Assembly (NCBI GenBank): GCA_000697335.1
Contig: JNEM01010433.1
Location: 1 to 29,863, forward strand
DNA length: 29,863 bases
Source: Conidiobolus incongruus B7586
Lineage: Eukaryota > Entomophthoromycota > Entomophthoromycetes > Entomophthorales > Conidiobolaceae
Reading direction: 5' to 3'
Notes under the pieces: model-generated
Told to the model about the DNA's origin: nothing
Database searches by the model: none
What the model saw: the letters and a program-made list of their open reading frames with translations, nothing else
Position numbers and translations under genes: made by a program
Part shown: positions 1-11,252 of the stretch, piece by piece
Layout of the letters: each line of letters opens with the position of its first letter
Numbering within the stretch: position 1 is the first letter of the stretch

Positions 1-1099
1 AAAATAAATAAATATTTTAATATATAATATATAAAAATAAATATATAATATAAATTCAATAGTTTCTTTTATTATTAATAACTTTTTATTAAACTTTGAA
101 TAAATTTTTAATATTTAAAAAATCATTTACTTATTAAAAACTAAAATTTAATATTTCACAAATTAATTAAATTTTCCTATAAAAATTTTCTTTTTTATTA
201 AATAGTTTTTTAATTACTTAAAACAGGTATAATCACATAAGTTATAATCTAAAGAATTTATTAGATATAGTAGTTTTAACTAGTTATTTTTAATTAGAAA
301 GTTTTTTATAGTTTTAGATTAATATATTTTATATTTATTATGTAAAATAATAAGTTTTTTCAAATTATATTAAGAACACTAATTAAAAATACTTTTATTT
401 AAAAAAACAATATAAAATTTATTATTAATTATTTTTCTTTTAAGAATTAAATAAGAGTAATATATAATATTATAATTTATTATAATAATTAATATTTGTT
501 TAATAATAACTACCCTAATTTTTCTTAAGTTTTAGTTAAATTATAAAGTATTTATTTTATATTTTTATTTATTAATTTGGGTTTAAACTTTAATATATAT
601 AAAATACTTATAAAACTAATATTAAAGTACTTAGATAATTTTTTAACTAAAATAAAAAAATGTTTTTTAATATATTTTTTTACTTTATTAATAATTAAAA
701 GAATAATAGTTAAAGTTAATTTTTTAAATTTTAACAAGTTTTAAATAATTTCTCTTTTAACTTTAAAATAATTTACCTAATAACAAATTGTTAATTTAAA
801 TAATGCTTCATTATTAAAAGCTACTTGTAAATTTTAAATAATTTTAAAAGGCTTATAGTTAAATTTTACTAATACTAAAATAAAAAACTTTTGATGATTA
901 TTATTTAGTTTAAACATGATTAAATTAAACAACTAATTTTAAAAAGTTGATTTTTTAATCAGAAAAATTATTATATATATATATATATATTAAAAATATA
1001 TAATTTCCTATTAACTTTATATATATTTATTCATTTCAAATTAATAATATATTTGAAAAATCAAAAATTAAAAAATTTCCCATTACTTTAAATTCAAGT
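1..1099 (-). mobile_element. Mariner (DD34D) copy A, internally deleted, cut by window edge
   Basis: This is a DNA transposon of the mariner family, read on the minus strand. The transposase-start end is at the right, where a TIR containing TTTCCCAT is followed by a TA at 1100-1101. The left end lies just outside the window; by comparison with copy D about 37 bp are missing. The helix-turn-helix region of the transposase is still open at 552-737 and matches copy D over its length (KKYIKKH, SKYFNIS, SILYILKFK). Compared with copies B, D and E a middle piece of roughly 150 bp is gone, between a TTAAACAAA-like and an AGCAAATG-like sequence (short shared CAAA). That piece holds the first catalytic Asp, so this copy cannot make an active enzyme. 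The family assignment rests on the shared TIR and on the readable transposase of copy D. Confidence 0.85.
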
Positions 1100-1101
1100 T
1101 A

Positions 1102-2570
1102 ATAAATTAAAATATATAATGAATTTAATATTAAATTTAAAAATAATAATAATAATAGTATATATTTTAGAAATAAAATTGTATTAACATGTTATAAAAA
1201 ACATATCTTTGAAATTAATTTATATAATGAAATTATTATGATTAATTTATGTTATTAATTTTAACATAAAAATTTGTAAAAAAATTGACTATTAAAAAAT
1301 AACGAAAATTAAGGAATTTAAGATCTAGTCATTTAACAAAATGAACGTAAATAACAATATTTTAACTATATATTTATAATTTAAAAATTAATAAAAAAAT
1401 AATATTAAATAGTATTAAATTATATTTTTATACACCTATATTATTATAAGAAAATTAAATCAATATTATATATCAAATCAAACAAAAAATTATAAAATAT
1501 TATAATATGAATAACCTAATTATTACTCCTTGATATATATTAATTAACCAGCTATAACTATAATTTTCCTTATAATACTACTCAAAAAATGGCAGTGAAC
1601 CATATGACTATAAACTACTAATCAACTATCATTCAACCTTGAATTCTAATACCCAAAAAGCTATGAATTCGAAAAGACATGAATTTAAGAATCACACTTA
1701 TGCCTACCATACTTGATAAGAATAAACAGTACTACACTGTGATTTTAACGATGCAAGTGGTAAGGATTACTTGTGGAATTTAGTAATTTTAGTGTTATAA
1801 ATTTAATCAAATGGATCAAGTTTTTTGATTATGGATTTAAAAATAGCTTTTAGACAGAATTGATATAATATAGTTTAACATTTGGTTAATTTTAGAAGTT
1901 TGATTGGATGAGGCTTATTTAGATGAATTGTTTACACCAACCTGTTTCTAATGCAAATGTAAAATTCCTGGAATCTTTTAAAGTAAAAAAATATTTCATA
2001 TCTTAGAAATCAACTAGTATGTTATAAAAAGTGATGCATTGAGACAATCCTCCACTCCTTTGAGTGTATCTCTGGAAAAAAGAGGGGGAATGGTAAATTA
2101 TAAAATTGGAGAAATATGGAATTAATAGTTGATAATGATTCAATTATAATGTGCTAAATGTCTCTTTGTTTTGGTAATCTGGCATGGAATAATTCTTATC
2201 ATTCTGGAAAAGTTGGAGATCTTTATCTCTCTGAATTTGGGCCAATGAGAATGATTGAGTATTTCTAAATTTGTTGCCACAATCAAAGATAGACAAATTC
2301 TCAAAAAAACGAGGATGCAAAGGGTTGCAAAATGATTTTAATTCCATAACTAGGACGCCAAAAATTTTGAAATTGATCAAATTAATTGACTAAATGTAGG
2401 AGAGAAATTGGTAAAGATAATTGGGAATTGAAAAGTGAAATTAGGAATGATACCCTTTTCAGCTTCCCCCCTCCCCTGTGAATTCGCCAATATTTTGTCA
2501 ACTACCTAACTGAATTCATTAAGGTGAGAATTTCCCGCTTGGAAAATTTCCACCCAACATAAGATTCCAT
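1102..2570. other. Non-coding stretch upstream of the receptor gene
   Basis: From 1102 to about 1540 this is plain AT-rich DNA. From about 1541 to 2560 base composition is more mixed and low-complexity runs are fewer. A 78-codon open frame lies on the minus strand at 2144-2380, but it has no recognisable motif, no convincing splice partner and no clear promoter of its own. A pyrimidine-rich run (cccccctcccc-like, about 2466-2477) sits about 100 bp before a TATA box and may be part of the receptor promoter. I see no gene that I can defend. Confidence 0.5.
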
Positions 2571-2585
2571 GGTATAAATATAAAG
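2571..2585 (+). promoter_or_regulatory. TATA box, candidate promoter of the receptor gene
   Basis: GGTATAAATATAAAG is a strong TATA-type element on the plus strand, preceded by a C/T-rich tract about 100 bp upstream. It lies 432-446 nt before the receptor ATG, so if used it gives a leader of about 400 nt. That is longer than the other genes here, where a TATA box is 50-70 nt from the start codon. The leader could contain an intron (TTTTTTCAG acceptor-like run near 2693-2701), or a closer weak AT-rich promoter near 2975-2990 could serve instead. Confidence 0.4.
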
Positions 2586-3016
2586 TTGATCTTTTGATTG
2601 ATATAATTTTGGAATTTGTTATATAGTTATAGATTGGATAGAGAGGGATTCACGACTCTGCTAATTCTTTTCAATTAAATCTTCTTGCACCATTTTTTCA
2701 GGGATAATTATTGAGGTGTGCCTAATATATTATTCCTTCAACTTATTTATTTAAGTGGACAAAGACCCTTGTTTAGTTCAATTTATAATTGGTAAATCTT
2801 TTTACCTTCAGTCTTTTTGCTCAATCCAACTTTTTCTATTGCATATACTTTATAGTTTAATATTTTTGGTGTTAGCAGTTACAAATTGAGGGTTTTAATT
2901 TGAATTTGATCTTGGCTATTACGGAGGCGTCAATTTAATTATCTTTGGGATAAATTTGCATACATTTAAAGTATTATATATTTATATCGTCTGAAATCAA
3001 TATCCATAATATAATC

Positions 3017-4795
3017 ATGTTTTTCAAATCCATTAGATTTATTTCTATTTGGTTTGTATTTTTTTCTATTATTCAATGCCAAAATCGGAATTCCAATCGG
3101 AACGATGAACTTCGCGCAGAATTGCAGGAGATTAGGAATATGGTGGAGAGTATTCAGTCACTGGAAAGTGCTAATCAGCCGACACCGACTAGTTCGGCGA
3201 GAAACAGAGCTGTGGCTGTTTCAACAAGTCACTCGAGTCACCCAACCTCAATGGGTCATCATAGCACTGCGACGCGGGAGCATGAGCATCAGCCGACCTT
3301 GGCTCCGAATCATGCAGATAGACACAATGGTGATTCAGATGAGGAATCAGATCATGGGAGCAAGCATGTTAAGCCCTCAGGATTCGCTTCAGAACCTCTA
3401 GGGTCGGCAATTTTATTTGTTGTAGCATTAATCACTACCTCATTTAATTTGGGAGCTTGTGTCTTTTTACTATATAAAATTTATAAAGTTGGCAAATATG
3501 TCGGCTTCCACATGTCACTCCGTGTGGTTATGTACTCTGTGGTTGCAGATATGCTGGTGGGATTATTTTTTACTATCAGTATCATTTACTCTACATTGTT
3601 CCACGAACTTATAGAAGGAACATCATGTATGCTTATTGGATACATTATCAATACACTGACAGCAGCAGATATGCTATTGATTGGATATACAGCTGTGAAT
3701 ACCTACCTTGAGGTAGTTCATCATAAGGATATCTTGAGAGGTCATCGAGACTGGTTGCTACTTCTAGTTTGCTTGGGAATGCCAACTGTAATTTCGACCA
3801 TTTTGGCCCAATACCATGCGTTTGGCCCAGAAACATACTGGTGTTTGATTGATGAAGAAACACCAGCTGGAGTAGCATCAAGTGTCGGAATTTTAGTTCT
3901 ACATCTGCTGGTCAGTGTAGTTGTTACAATTGCCTACATATTATTACGCCGCCATCAAAAGAAATCACCTAATCAAGCTAATCCCCACAATTCACTACTC
4001 GTCCCTATTCCTAAGCACCATTTGAATGATTTAAAGAAAATTGAAACTCAGCAAGTATACATTGGATCACAAAGGCAACCAAATCACAAAAGCCCATTTA
4101 TGAAACACAGTCATAGAAGATCAGTGTTAAATTTGGATTATGCACAAATGAAATTATCCACCCATTTAGCAATACATCTCATTCAATATACTCCAGCCGC
4201 TATTCATCTTTTATGCGTCCTATTGGAATATAGATTCTCATGGTTATTCACTATGGCCATTATCTTTACCAATCTCTCTGGTGTATTCCAATTAATCAAC
4301 TATTTGCACCATGAAAAGGTTAAAAAGAAGCAATTTGATTCTTTTATTTCTCCACAAATGAACACTGAATCAAAGCACAATTCAAATTCTATAATAGTAC
4401 AAGCTGAATCAGGTGTAAATTCCCCTCCCCAAATGTTTGTCAATGGTCATCGCCCACAGTCACAGTCATTTTCACATTCGCCAATTCATATTAAGGGAAG
4501 TATTGAATCCCATAGGGGATCTATTCTTGAAACAATGGTGGACAAAGTGAAAAAAGTCGCCAGCAGAGAATCTGGCAAGGGGTATGCACATATTGACAAT
4601 AGCCCAGAAAGTAGTTCAGGCAGGAATCCAGATCGTCATCTGACCCTTGACCCCCACTATTCGCTCACGGCACCAGTCCATATGAGGTATAGCTCCCGCT
4701 CCACCTCCCCCCTTGCATCCAATAACTCAGGCAGATCCCAGGAGACTTTAACTCCCAATAAGTTTTCATCGCTCCCAAATAGGAATGGTGATTAA
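3017..4795 (+). CDS. Seven-helix G-protein-coupled receptor-like protein with His-rich ectodomain
   Basis: The 592-aa intron-less product looks like a cell-surface receptor. A signal peptide covers residues 1 to about 21. Residues 29-51 could form a short coiled coil. Residues 68-117 are rich in His, Ser, Asp and Glu (at least ten His). Seven hydrophobic segments follow at about 128-153, 166-192, 205-230, 246-266, 287-310, 384-403 and 409-430. Cys204 at the start of helix 3 and Cys276 in the second outer loop (YWCLID) form the pair expected for the common GPCR disulfide. The WC motif in that loop recalls the cAMP-receptor-like (class E) family of Dictyostelium and fungi. The third inner loop (about 311-380) is long and basic, and the tail (431-592) is Ser/Pro/His-rich, as expected for G-protein coupling and phosphorylation. 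No DRY motif is present. The ligand cannot be told. A shorter overlapping frame at 3054-3401 is a shadow. The start is chosen because it gives the signal peptide. Confidence 0.8.
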   Translation: MFFKSIRFISIWFVFFSIIQCQNRNSNRNDELRAELQEIRNMVESIQSLESANQPTPTSSARNRAVAVSTSHSSHPTSMGHHSTATREHEHQPTLAPNHADRHNGDSDEESDHGSKHVKPSGFASEPLGSAILFVVALITTSFNLGACVFLLYKIYKVGKYVGFHMSLRVVMYSVVADMLVGLFFTISIIYSTLFHELIEGTSCMLIGYIINTLTAADMLLIGYTAVNTYLEVVHHKDILRGHRDWLLLLVCLGMPTVISTILAQYHAFGPETYWCLIDEETPAGVASSVGILVLHLLVSVVVTIAYILLRRHQKKSPNQANPHNSLLVPIPKHHLNDLKKIETQQVYIGSQRQPNHKSPFMKHSHRRSVLNLDYAQMKLSTHLAIHLIQYTPAAIHLLCVLLEYRFSWLFTMAIIFTNLSGVFQLINYLHHEKVKKKQFDSFISPQMNTESKHNSNSIIVQAESGVNSPPQMFVNGHRPQSQSFSHSPIHIKGSIESHRGSILETMVDKVKKVASRESGKGYAHIDNSPESSSGRNPDRHLTLDPHYSLTAPVHMRYSSRSTSPLASNNSGRSQETLTPNKFSSLPNRNGD

Positions 4796-6456
4796 AATTA
4801 ACAATTTGTTCCAATAATAATAATAATAATAATATTAAAAATATTAATCATTATAATGTATAACTTAATAAAATTAATAATAATTTCAATTTATTAACAA
4901 TAATTTTAAAATTTATTAATTTATGAATATTTAATTTAATTCACATGCTTTTTTTCTACTTTAAACAAATTCTGAAAATGATATTAATCACCTTTTCATT
5001 TTTCCCTCATCACTTATTAAATTTAGTTTATATTTTTGAAATTAGAACTTTAAATTTATTATGTTATTTTTAATTTTAGAGTTCGCAGCAAAATTTCTAA
5101 CTATAAAAAATTATTTAAAATATTTAATTTTAAAGTTATTACTTTAAATTCATAATAAAATTATTTAATAGGTTAATTATACAATATTTATCATAATTTT
5201 GAAAAATTTATATAAGAAATTAGGGGAAGTAATTAGTTTGAGAATGTTAAAATTGGAAGTGATCTACTGTGAATAATTTCATTTTGATCGTTTCATATTA
5301 AACTTATCATCTTTTGATATTATTATGAATCAAATATTTCCCTACCTTTTAATGTAATTTCTTCGCAAATTTATCTTAAATTTGTTATTAAAAGTATTCA
5401 AAAGTATTTTTATTTTTGATGATACCCTGAATTATTGAATATTGATCGAGGCGAAAAATGATAGCTGAAGATCAAATATCAAACAAGAATTAATTATAAT
5501 AATCCACTTGAATTTTAGGTAAATTTCAATTCAAAAGTATTCATATTGAATCAAAAAGATATCTTTTGAAATTCGTTGATTCAATTCTCATGATTTTAAA
5601 AAGAGCTCAGGTATCACATTATATTACATACAAATTACAAATATTTAATATTGCAAGATCAATATATAATATATGCCATTTCATAATTTTTCTTGTTAAT
5701 ATAACGAATTGAAATCCTGGCTTCTAGAATCATAATTTTTCAATCAAGAAAAAAAATCATACTATTTATAAATTATACAAGTAATATTTTTTTCAATCAA
5801 GAGTTTTTAATACCGGTCTACTGGCGTCAATTTATATTGGTGTCATTTTAAACATTTTTTCTGCATTACTAACAAATATACTTTAGCCGATAAGCTACTA
5901 ATTGTTAAATCCAACTTGACTAATCTCTTCTTAAACTGAATTTTTGTAATTTTAAAATTTATTCTACAAATTTCAAACCTGATTATGATGGTTTATGTCA
6001 ACAAATTTCATCTAAATTTCAATAATTTCCTCATCTTAAAAAATTATATCTCTTTTTAAAATTCCCAAAACATATTTTAAAAGTAATCAATAATATTTAT
6101 TTCGTGCTAATAAAAAATAATGAATATTTATAAAAATAATTATTTATATATAACATATTCACCAACTCACCGTATTCCAATAAATACCAAATTTTATTCA
6201 AAATATTTAACCATTTGGGTACTACAGAATTTTGTTTGGATTTGTAAAATATGTGTAACACCGCTTTTGGATATAAAATCAAGCAAATAAGTTTAAATAT
6301 GTTATTACTGAATTTAATTGTAAGAACTAATATAATTACTGGCCTATATATTATTAAATTCTGTCCGATATCACACACAGAGCTTGATAACTGGAAGGCC
6401 CATTTTCAAATCAGAATTTCAAGAAAAAATAATTCAACTATAAAAGTGTAATTTAG
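4796..6456. other. Gene-free AT-rich stretch after the receptor gene
   Basis: The first bases after the stop hold an AAT microsatellite (about 4813-4833), likely in the 3' untranslated region. The rest is AT-rich with many short runs of A and T. Overlapping open frames at 6097-6378 (-) and 6251-6451 (+) have no recognisable motif and a composition that matches non-coding AT-rich DNA. I see no RNA gene or repeat boundary here until the solo LTR at 6457. Confidence 0.6.
4813..4833. repeat. AAT microsatellite
   Basis: Seven AAT units follow the receptor stop codon by about 18 nt. This is a simple repeat, probably in the 3' untranslated region. Confidence 0.9.
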
Positions 6457-6790
6457 TGTCACGGGCCGGAGGACCCGTTCGTCCTTAACAATTCAATTCA
6501 TTCGAGAACTCCGTCACAGATCCACCTGCAACGTGACCACAAAATACACCCGAGCAATGCAATCAATCGTTCCATCCGACGTACGGTTCGTACGCTGGGA
6601 AGACACGTCAAGAAAACTATAAATATGCCGACTACAACCAAGTTATCACGTCGGTCCTCTTCCTAGGGTACAGCCCAATAATCCAGGTTAAACAATAAAT
6701 TACCCCTTTTATATCACCAAACAGGTGCCGTCCCGGAAGACGACTATTTACTTAAAAGTTATTGGACACTTGACTTCCCAGCCAGTGTCA
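6457..6790. mobile_element. Solo LTR of a retrotransposon, GC-rich
   Basis: This 334-bp block begins TGTCACGGGCC and ends GCCAGTGTCA, giving the TG...CA ends and short inverted termini (TGTCAC / TGACAC) typical of an LTR. It is flanked on both sides by TTAG (6453-6456 and 6791-6794), a 4-bp target duplication. It has a TATA-like TATAAATA at 6618-6625, in keeping with an LTR promoter. No second LTR and no internal region are present, so it is most likely a solo LTR left by recombination between two LTRs. Its composition is close to half GC by eye, far above the surrounding DNA and unlike the AT-decayed chromovirus at the right end, so it looks young. The superfamily is uncertain: a 4-bp duplication fits some Ty3/gypsy elements. 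Confidence 0.7.
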
Positions 6791-6794
6791 TTAG

Positions 6795-7717
6795 TTACAA
6801 ATGGAAACCAATATCAAATTAAAAAAATATTGTAATTGATCTGATCTATCAATATATGCTAAACATAAATACATTACATTACTTTAACCATAATGATTAT
6901 ATTGTAATCAATTTAAGAAAAGAGTATTAAATAATTATATTTTCTGATTATTTAAATATGAAATATAAAATATAAAATATAAGATTATTTAAATATGTTC
7001 AAGGTGGTGTATCTGTGGGTTTTGAAGAAATATGAACCTTGAACTTATCAAGGTATATCAATATAAAATATTACCTATTAATTTGAATTATCTTACAATA
7101 ATGATGAGCAATTGGATAAGTAGTACTAATTCAATCAAATAGAAAAATACTGTTTGTATAATAATCATTTATATTGTATATACTAACAGTCGATATAATA
7201 ACTATATTTTTATATTACTATTTTATGTCAATATCATCATAAATATCAAGAAATCTGAACTGACATTATTGTTTCACAAATAATAGCCTACTTTGAACTC
7301 CCACAGTCTCAAAAGAAATAAAAAAATTCTGATATTAATATTTTAAAACCGGTAGCGCTCTAAAAATACGTTAGAATTATAACCAATATTTATTAAATAT
7401 TTTAATAATCATAGTACCTTAATCATTATTAAACTATAATTTATTATAGAATCCAAATTGTATATCAATCACAGGTGCTAGATGATTGTAATTAGTCTAA
7501 TTCAGCATTGAACTATTTAATCTGAATTAATTATTCAATTAATATTTGAAAAAAATATATATTAATTCTAAGATATATAGACTTGAACTTTTTTAATTCT
7601 TTCTACTTATTATAGCATTAACTTTATTAATAAATATTATAATTTATTTCTTCTATCAGAACAAAATTAACCTTATCTATACAAAAGAACAACAGCTTTA
7701 TTTTACTATATTATTAT
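6795..7717. other. Gene-free stretch between solo LTR and mariner B
   Basis: AT-rich DNA without a defensible gene. It contains a tandem-like AAATATA run at about 6958-6981. A perfect 9-bp inverted repeat, GTTCAAGGT at 6997-7005 and ACCTTGAAC at 7036-7044, has a 30-nt loop. The inverted repeat could fold as a hairpin or be chance; no RNA family is recognised. Confidence 0.5.
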
Positions 7718-7719
7718 TA

Positions 7720-9008
7720 TTTGGTAATTTAAATAATGGGAATTCTTTGTGATTGAAAAAAAATAAACATTTTAATATATAAAAAGTAAAAATAAATATA
7801 TAATATAAAATTAATAATTTGTTTTAATTCTAATAACTTTTTACTATATTTTTAGCAAAAATCTAATAATTAAAAAATAGTTCTTTTTATTAAAGACTGA
7901 TATTTGATGTTTTACAAACTAATTAAATTTTTTTATAGAAATTTTCTTTCTTGTAAGCTAGTTTTTTAATTACATAAAATAATTATAATCACATAAGTTA
8001 TATTCTAAAGAATATATTAAATATAGTAGTTTTTTCCAGTTATTTTTGATTAGAAAGTTTTTTATAATTTTAAATTTATATATTTTGTAATTATCATGTA
8101 AAATAATAAGTTTTCTTAAATTATATTAAGAATACCAATTAAAAATACTTTTATTTAAAAAAAATATAAAGTTTACTACTTATTAATTTTCCTTTAAAAA
8201 TTAAATAAAAATATCATATGTTATTATAATATATTATAATAATTAACATTTGTTTATTAATAAAGTATTTATTTAAAAAAATTTATAAAAGAGATTAATT
8301 TAATTTAATTTAACACTTTAATTTATATTTTAGTAAAAAATTATATAAAATAGTTTAAGATTCATTAAATATAATAATTCATTATAAAAGCTTTAGTTTC
8401 TAGTTATACCTTAATTAATTTTATTTAATAATAGCTATTCTAATTTTTAAGCTTTAGTTAAATTATAAGATAGCTATTTTATATTTTTATTAATTAATTT
8501 TAACTTAAACTTTAATATATATAAAATACTTATATAACTAATATTAAAGTATTTTGATAATTCTTTAACTGGAAAAAAATTCTTTTTAATTTATTTTTTT
8601 ATTAATAATTAAAAAACTAATAATGAAAAATTAATCTATTAAATTTTAATAGATTTTAAGTAGTTTTTTTTAACCTTTAAATAATTTACCTAATAATAAA
8701 TTATTAATTTAAATTATATTTTATTACTAAAAGCTACTTATATATTTTAAAAGATTTTAAAAGATTTATAATTAAGTTTTACTAATACTAAAATAAAAAA
8801 CTTTTGATGATTATTATTTGGTTTAAGTATGATTAAATTAAACAACTAATTTTAAAAAGTTAATTTTTTAATCAAAAAAATTATTATATATATATATATT
8901 AAAAATATATAGTTTCCTATTAACTTTGTATATATTTATTTATTTCAAACTAATAATATGTTTGAAAAATCAGAAATTAAAAAATTTCCCATTATTTCAA
9001 ATTCAAGG
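7720..9008 (-). mobile_element. Mariner (DD34D) copy B, full length, decayed
   Basis: This 1,289-bp copy is near the usual 1.3 kb of mariner elements and is flanked by TA at 7718-7719 and 9009-9010. The imperfect TIRs read inward as TTTGGTAATTTAAATAATGGG (left) and, on the other strand, CCTTGAATTTGAAATAATGGG (right). The transposase would run on the minus strand from the right end. The helix-turn-helix region lies around 8,460-8,650 and the second catalytic block (HDN on the minus strand) around 8,087-8,097. The first catalytic Asp codon appears as AAT (Asn). Many stop codons interrupt the frame, so it is a fossil. It points the same way as copy A, and the two bracket the receptor gene. Confidence 0.88.
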
Positions 9009-9010
9009 TA

Positions 9011-11250
9011 ATAATCTTAATAAAATATTAAGTTTTTACTATTTATGAGTTATATAATATTTAATTTTCTTTGTAAATCTAAAAAATTTAAATTGAATAA
9101 TTGAAATTTTTTTAGAAATTTATGTATCTGTATTAAAATTAATAATGCATAAACTTATGAATATATTTAAAATAATTGTATTATTCAATTAAGGCTGAAA
9201 ATATATATATATAATAATTATTACATTATTATAATATAATGAAAATAATATTTTTATCAATAATTATATTATGTAAATTGAAAAATAATAGTTAAAAACT
9301 TTCAATATATATGAATTATTGTTATTTTTAGTGACTTAATATAATATATGTATTTTTATATATTTTTTGGTCAGATAGTATATCAAATAAAATTATGAAT
9401 TAAATTTTAAAAAAAATTTACTGCCATATTCTCTTTTTCATTATTCATATTGAAAATAATATTTAATAATAATAATTAGAAATTAATGATATGATTAATC
9501 AAATATAGTTATTGGATAATAGTTTCGATATAAACCTACTAGGCTATATATTACCTGTATATATAAAGGAAAACATGCGATAATTTTGTTGTTTATAATA
9601 TGTATAATTATATTTATTTCATTTCTGAATCAAGTATCAGTAATTAAATCAGATTAAAAAGGATATTTTCTTGAATTTATAAATTTTATTACTTATGAAG
9701 GTGATTTTATTATTAGCCCTTTAAACTTATTGAAAGATTTTGAAAACCAATAATAAAGTTTATCTTTAGTTGTATAATTCATAAAACCAAAAAATAGTAT
9801 ACTAGTTTAAGGTGTAATGTAAATTTTTCAATCCATTCAAAAAATATATAAATTGATTATTTGATTCAATCTCGGATTTTGAATAGCTGCGGCATTTCAA
9901 AATTCAATTTCCTCGAAATTTGTTCAATATTTTTTTTCAAATGTTATACCTTGTTTAGAAAATTTTGAGATTATCTACACAATTGTGAAAAATAGTTTTA
10001 TTCAAATCTGAAGGTTGTATAAGCTGGCGGCAGAAATCTAGTTATTATTATTATCTATTATTATTATTTTAAATAGTATAAACTTAGTTATCATGAGATC
10101 CCAAAGCGCTACCCTTGACACCATTTCTAACCTCGGGTTTCTATTTTATAAGGAGGCTTTACCTTAATTGACCAATACTTGCGACACATGCTGTAATATT
10201 GATCAGTCTTAATGACTAAATTTAATGGCTTATTCCAAACAACACTTTAGCCAATAAACCCCCAAATACACTTATCTACTATTAAGTAACAACAAATGCC
10301 ATTACTCCTCACATTACACCATCCATAATACCCATAGAGTAATTACATTATTATTAATTTTAATGCAAAGTAATTTGTGATAATTCAATATAAATTATCC
10401 TAAATTTTTTACTTGTATTATAATTGCGAAATTTCCTGAAACTTTGGAATCATTACTTGAATTATATTTGAAGAGTTTTCATATCAACCCTCCTAAAATT
10501 TTTGAAAATGTGAAGTATTAAAATATAAAGATATTGGTGTGATTAATTAACATTATTTCTGAAATGTCATTTTGTGATTTTGTAACATAATAGTTAATTT
10601 TGAGTTTTTTATTAGTTATATATAATATGAATATGATTAATATAACATATAAATATAGTAATCAACTTTGATTTCTATTAGTTATTATATTATAATTTGA
10701 TAACGAATGAATATTAATGTGAAAAACATTATAAAATTTTTGATAAAATAATAATTTATATTTGACTAACAGCTTTAACATACTTGAAATCATTATTTTA
10801 TTATTTTTTAAACAATTTGGATAACATGATTTGAACATGTCCTTGATAATCAACGTTAAACAAATATGATAAAAATATACCAACTGATTCTTTTATACTA
10901 CTATTTGTAAAAAAGTTCTAAAATTAAGTTTAATAGATGATGAAACTATATCATTGGGCAAATTATAATTATCTGGTATACCAATACTTTTGTCCTTAAA
11001 TTGGAGAATGAACTAAATTTTTGGACTTTAATATTCGATATATCTAAAGTATGGAATATTGAAATTTACAATAAGATAAAAAGTTAAATATTTTGAATAT
11101 GCTAACTTAAAATTTAGTATTTATGCTCAAATGTGAATATTAATTAAAAGTTATTAATAAGCGCCCAAAATACTTAAATAGAATTTTAAATGTTGAATAA
11201 AAAATTAACCAATGAACATATACCAAATTTCAATATTCACCCAATCATGG
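9011..11250. other. Gene-free AT-rich stretch before PDI
   Basis: Mostly AT-rich DNA with short TA and A/T runs. An open frame at 10662-10883 (-) has no motif and reads like AT-rich non-coding sequence. The segment around 10,041-10,360 is less AT-rich than the rest and holds a possible retroposon tail (listed separately). No tRNA or other RNA gene could be confirmed. Confidence 0.55.
10041..10163 (-). repeat. Possible truncated LINE/SINE 3' tail
   Basis: On the minus strand a moderately GC-rich segment (GGTAGCGCTTTGGGATCTC and flanks, about 10,085-10,163) runs straight into a tract of TAA/AAT units (10,041-10,070). A 5'-truncated unit ending in a short-unit repeat is how many non-LTR retroposons look. 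GGTAGCGC also resembles the D-arm of some tRNAs, as in tRNA-derived SINEs, but no B box follows. No target duplication was found and no other copy is in the window, so this is tentative. Confidence 0.22.
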
Positions 11251-11252
11251 AA

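Noticed and set aside
2144-2380. 78-codon open frame on the minus strand
   Set aside because: Its amino-acid mix is not absurd, but it has no motif, no signal, no GT donor that would extend it and no promoter of its own. Kept only as part of an unexplained island.
6097-6378. 93-codon frame (-) overlapping a 66-codon frame (+)
   Set aside because: Ile/Leu/Lys/Asn/Tyr-heavy composition is what random AT-rich DNA gives; the two frames overlap in opposite directions and neither has a motif.
10085-10140. tRNA gene on the minus strand (GGTAGCGC and CTCAT resemble tRNA-Met)
   Set aside because: No acceptor stem, no T-arm or B box (GGTTCGA-type) follows, and the anticodon stem does not pair.
10662-10883. 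73-codon frame on the minus strand
   Set aside because: Low-complexity AT-rich reading frame with no domain or conserved context.
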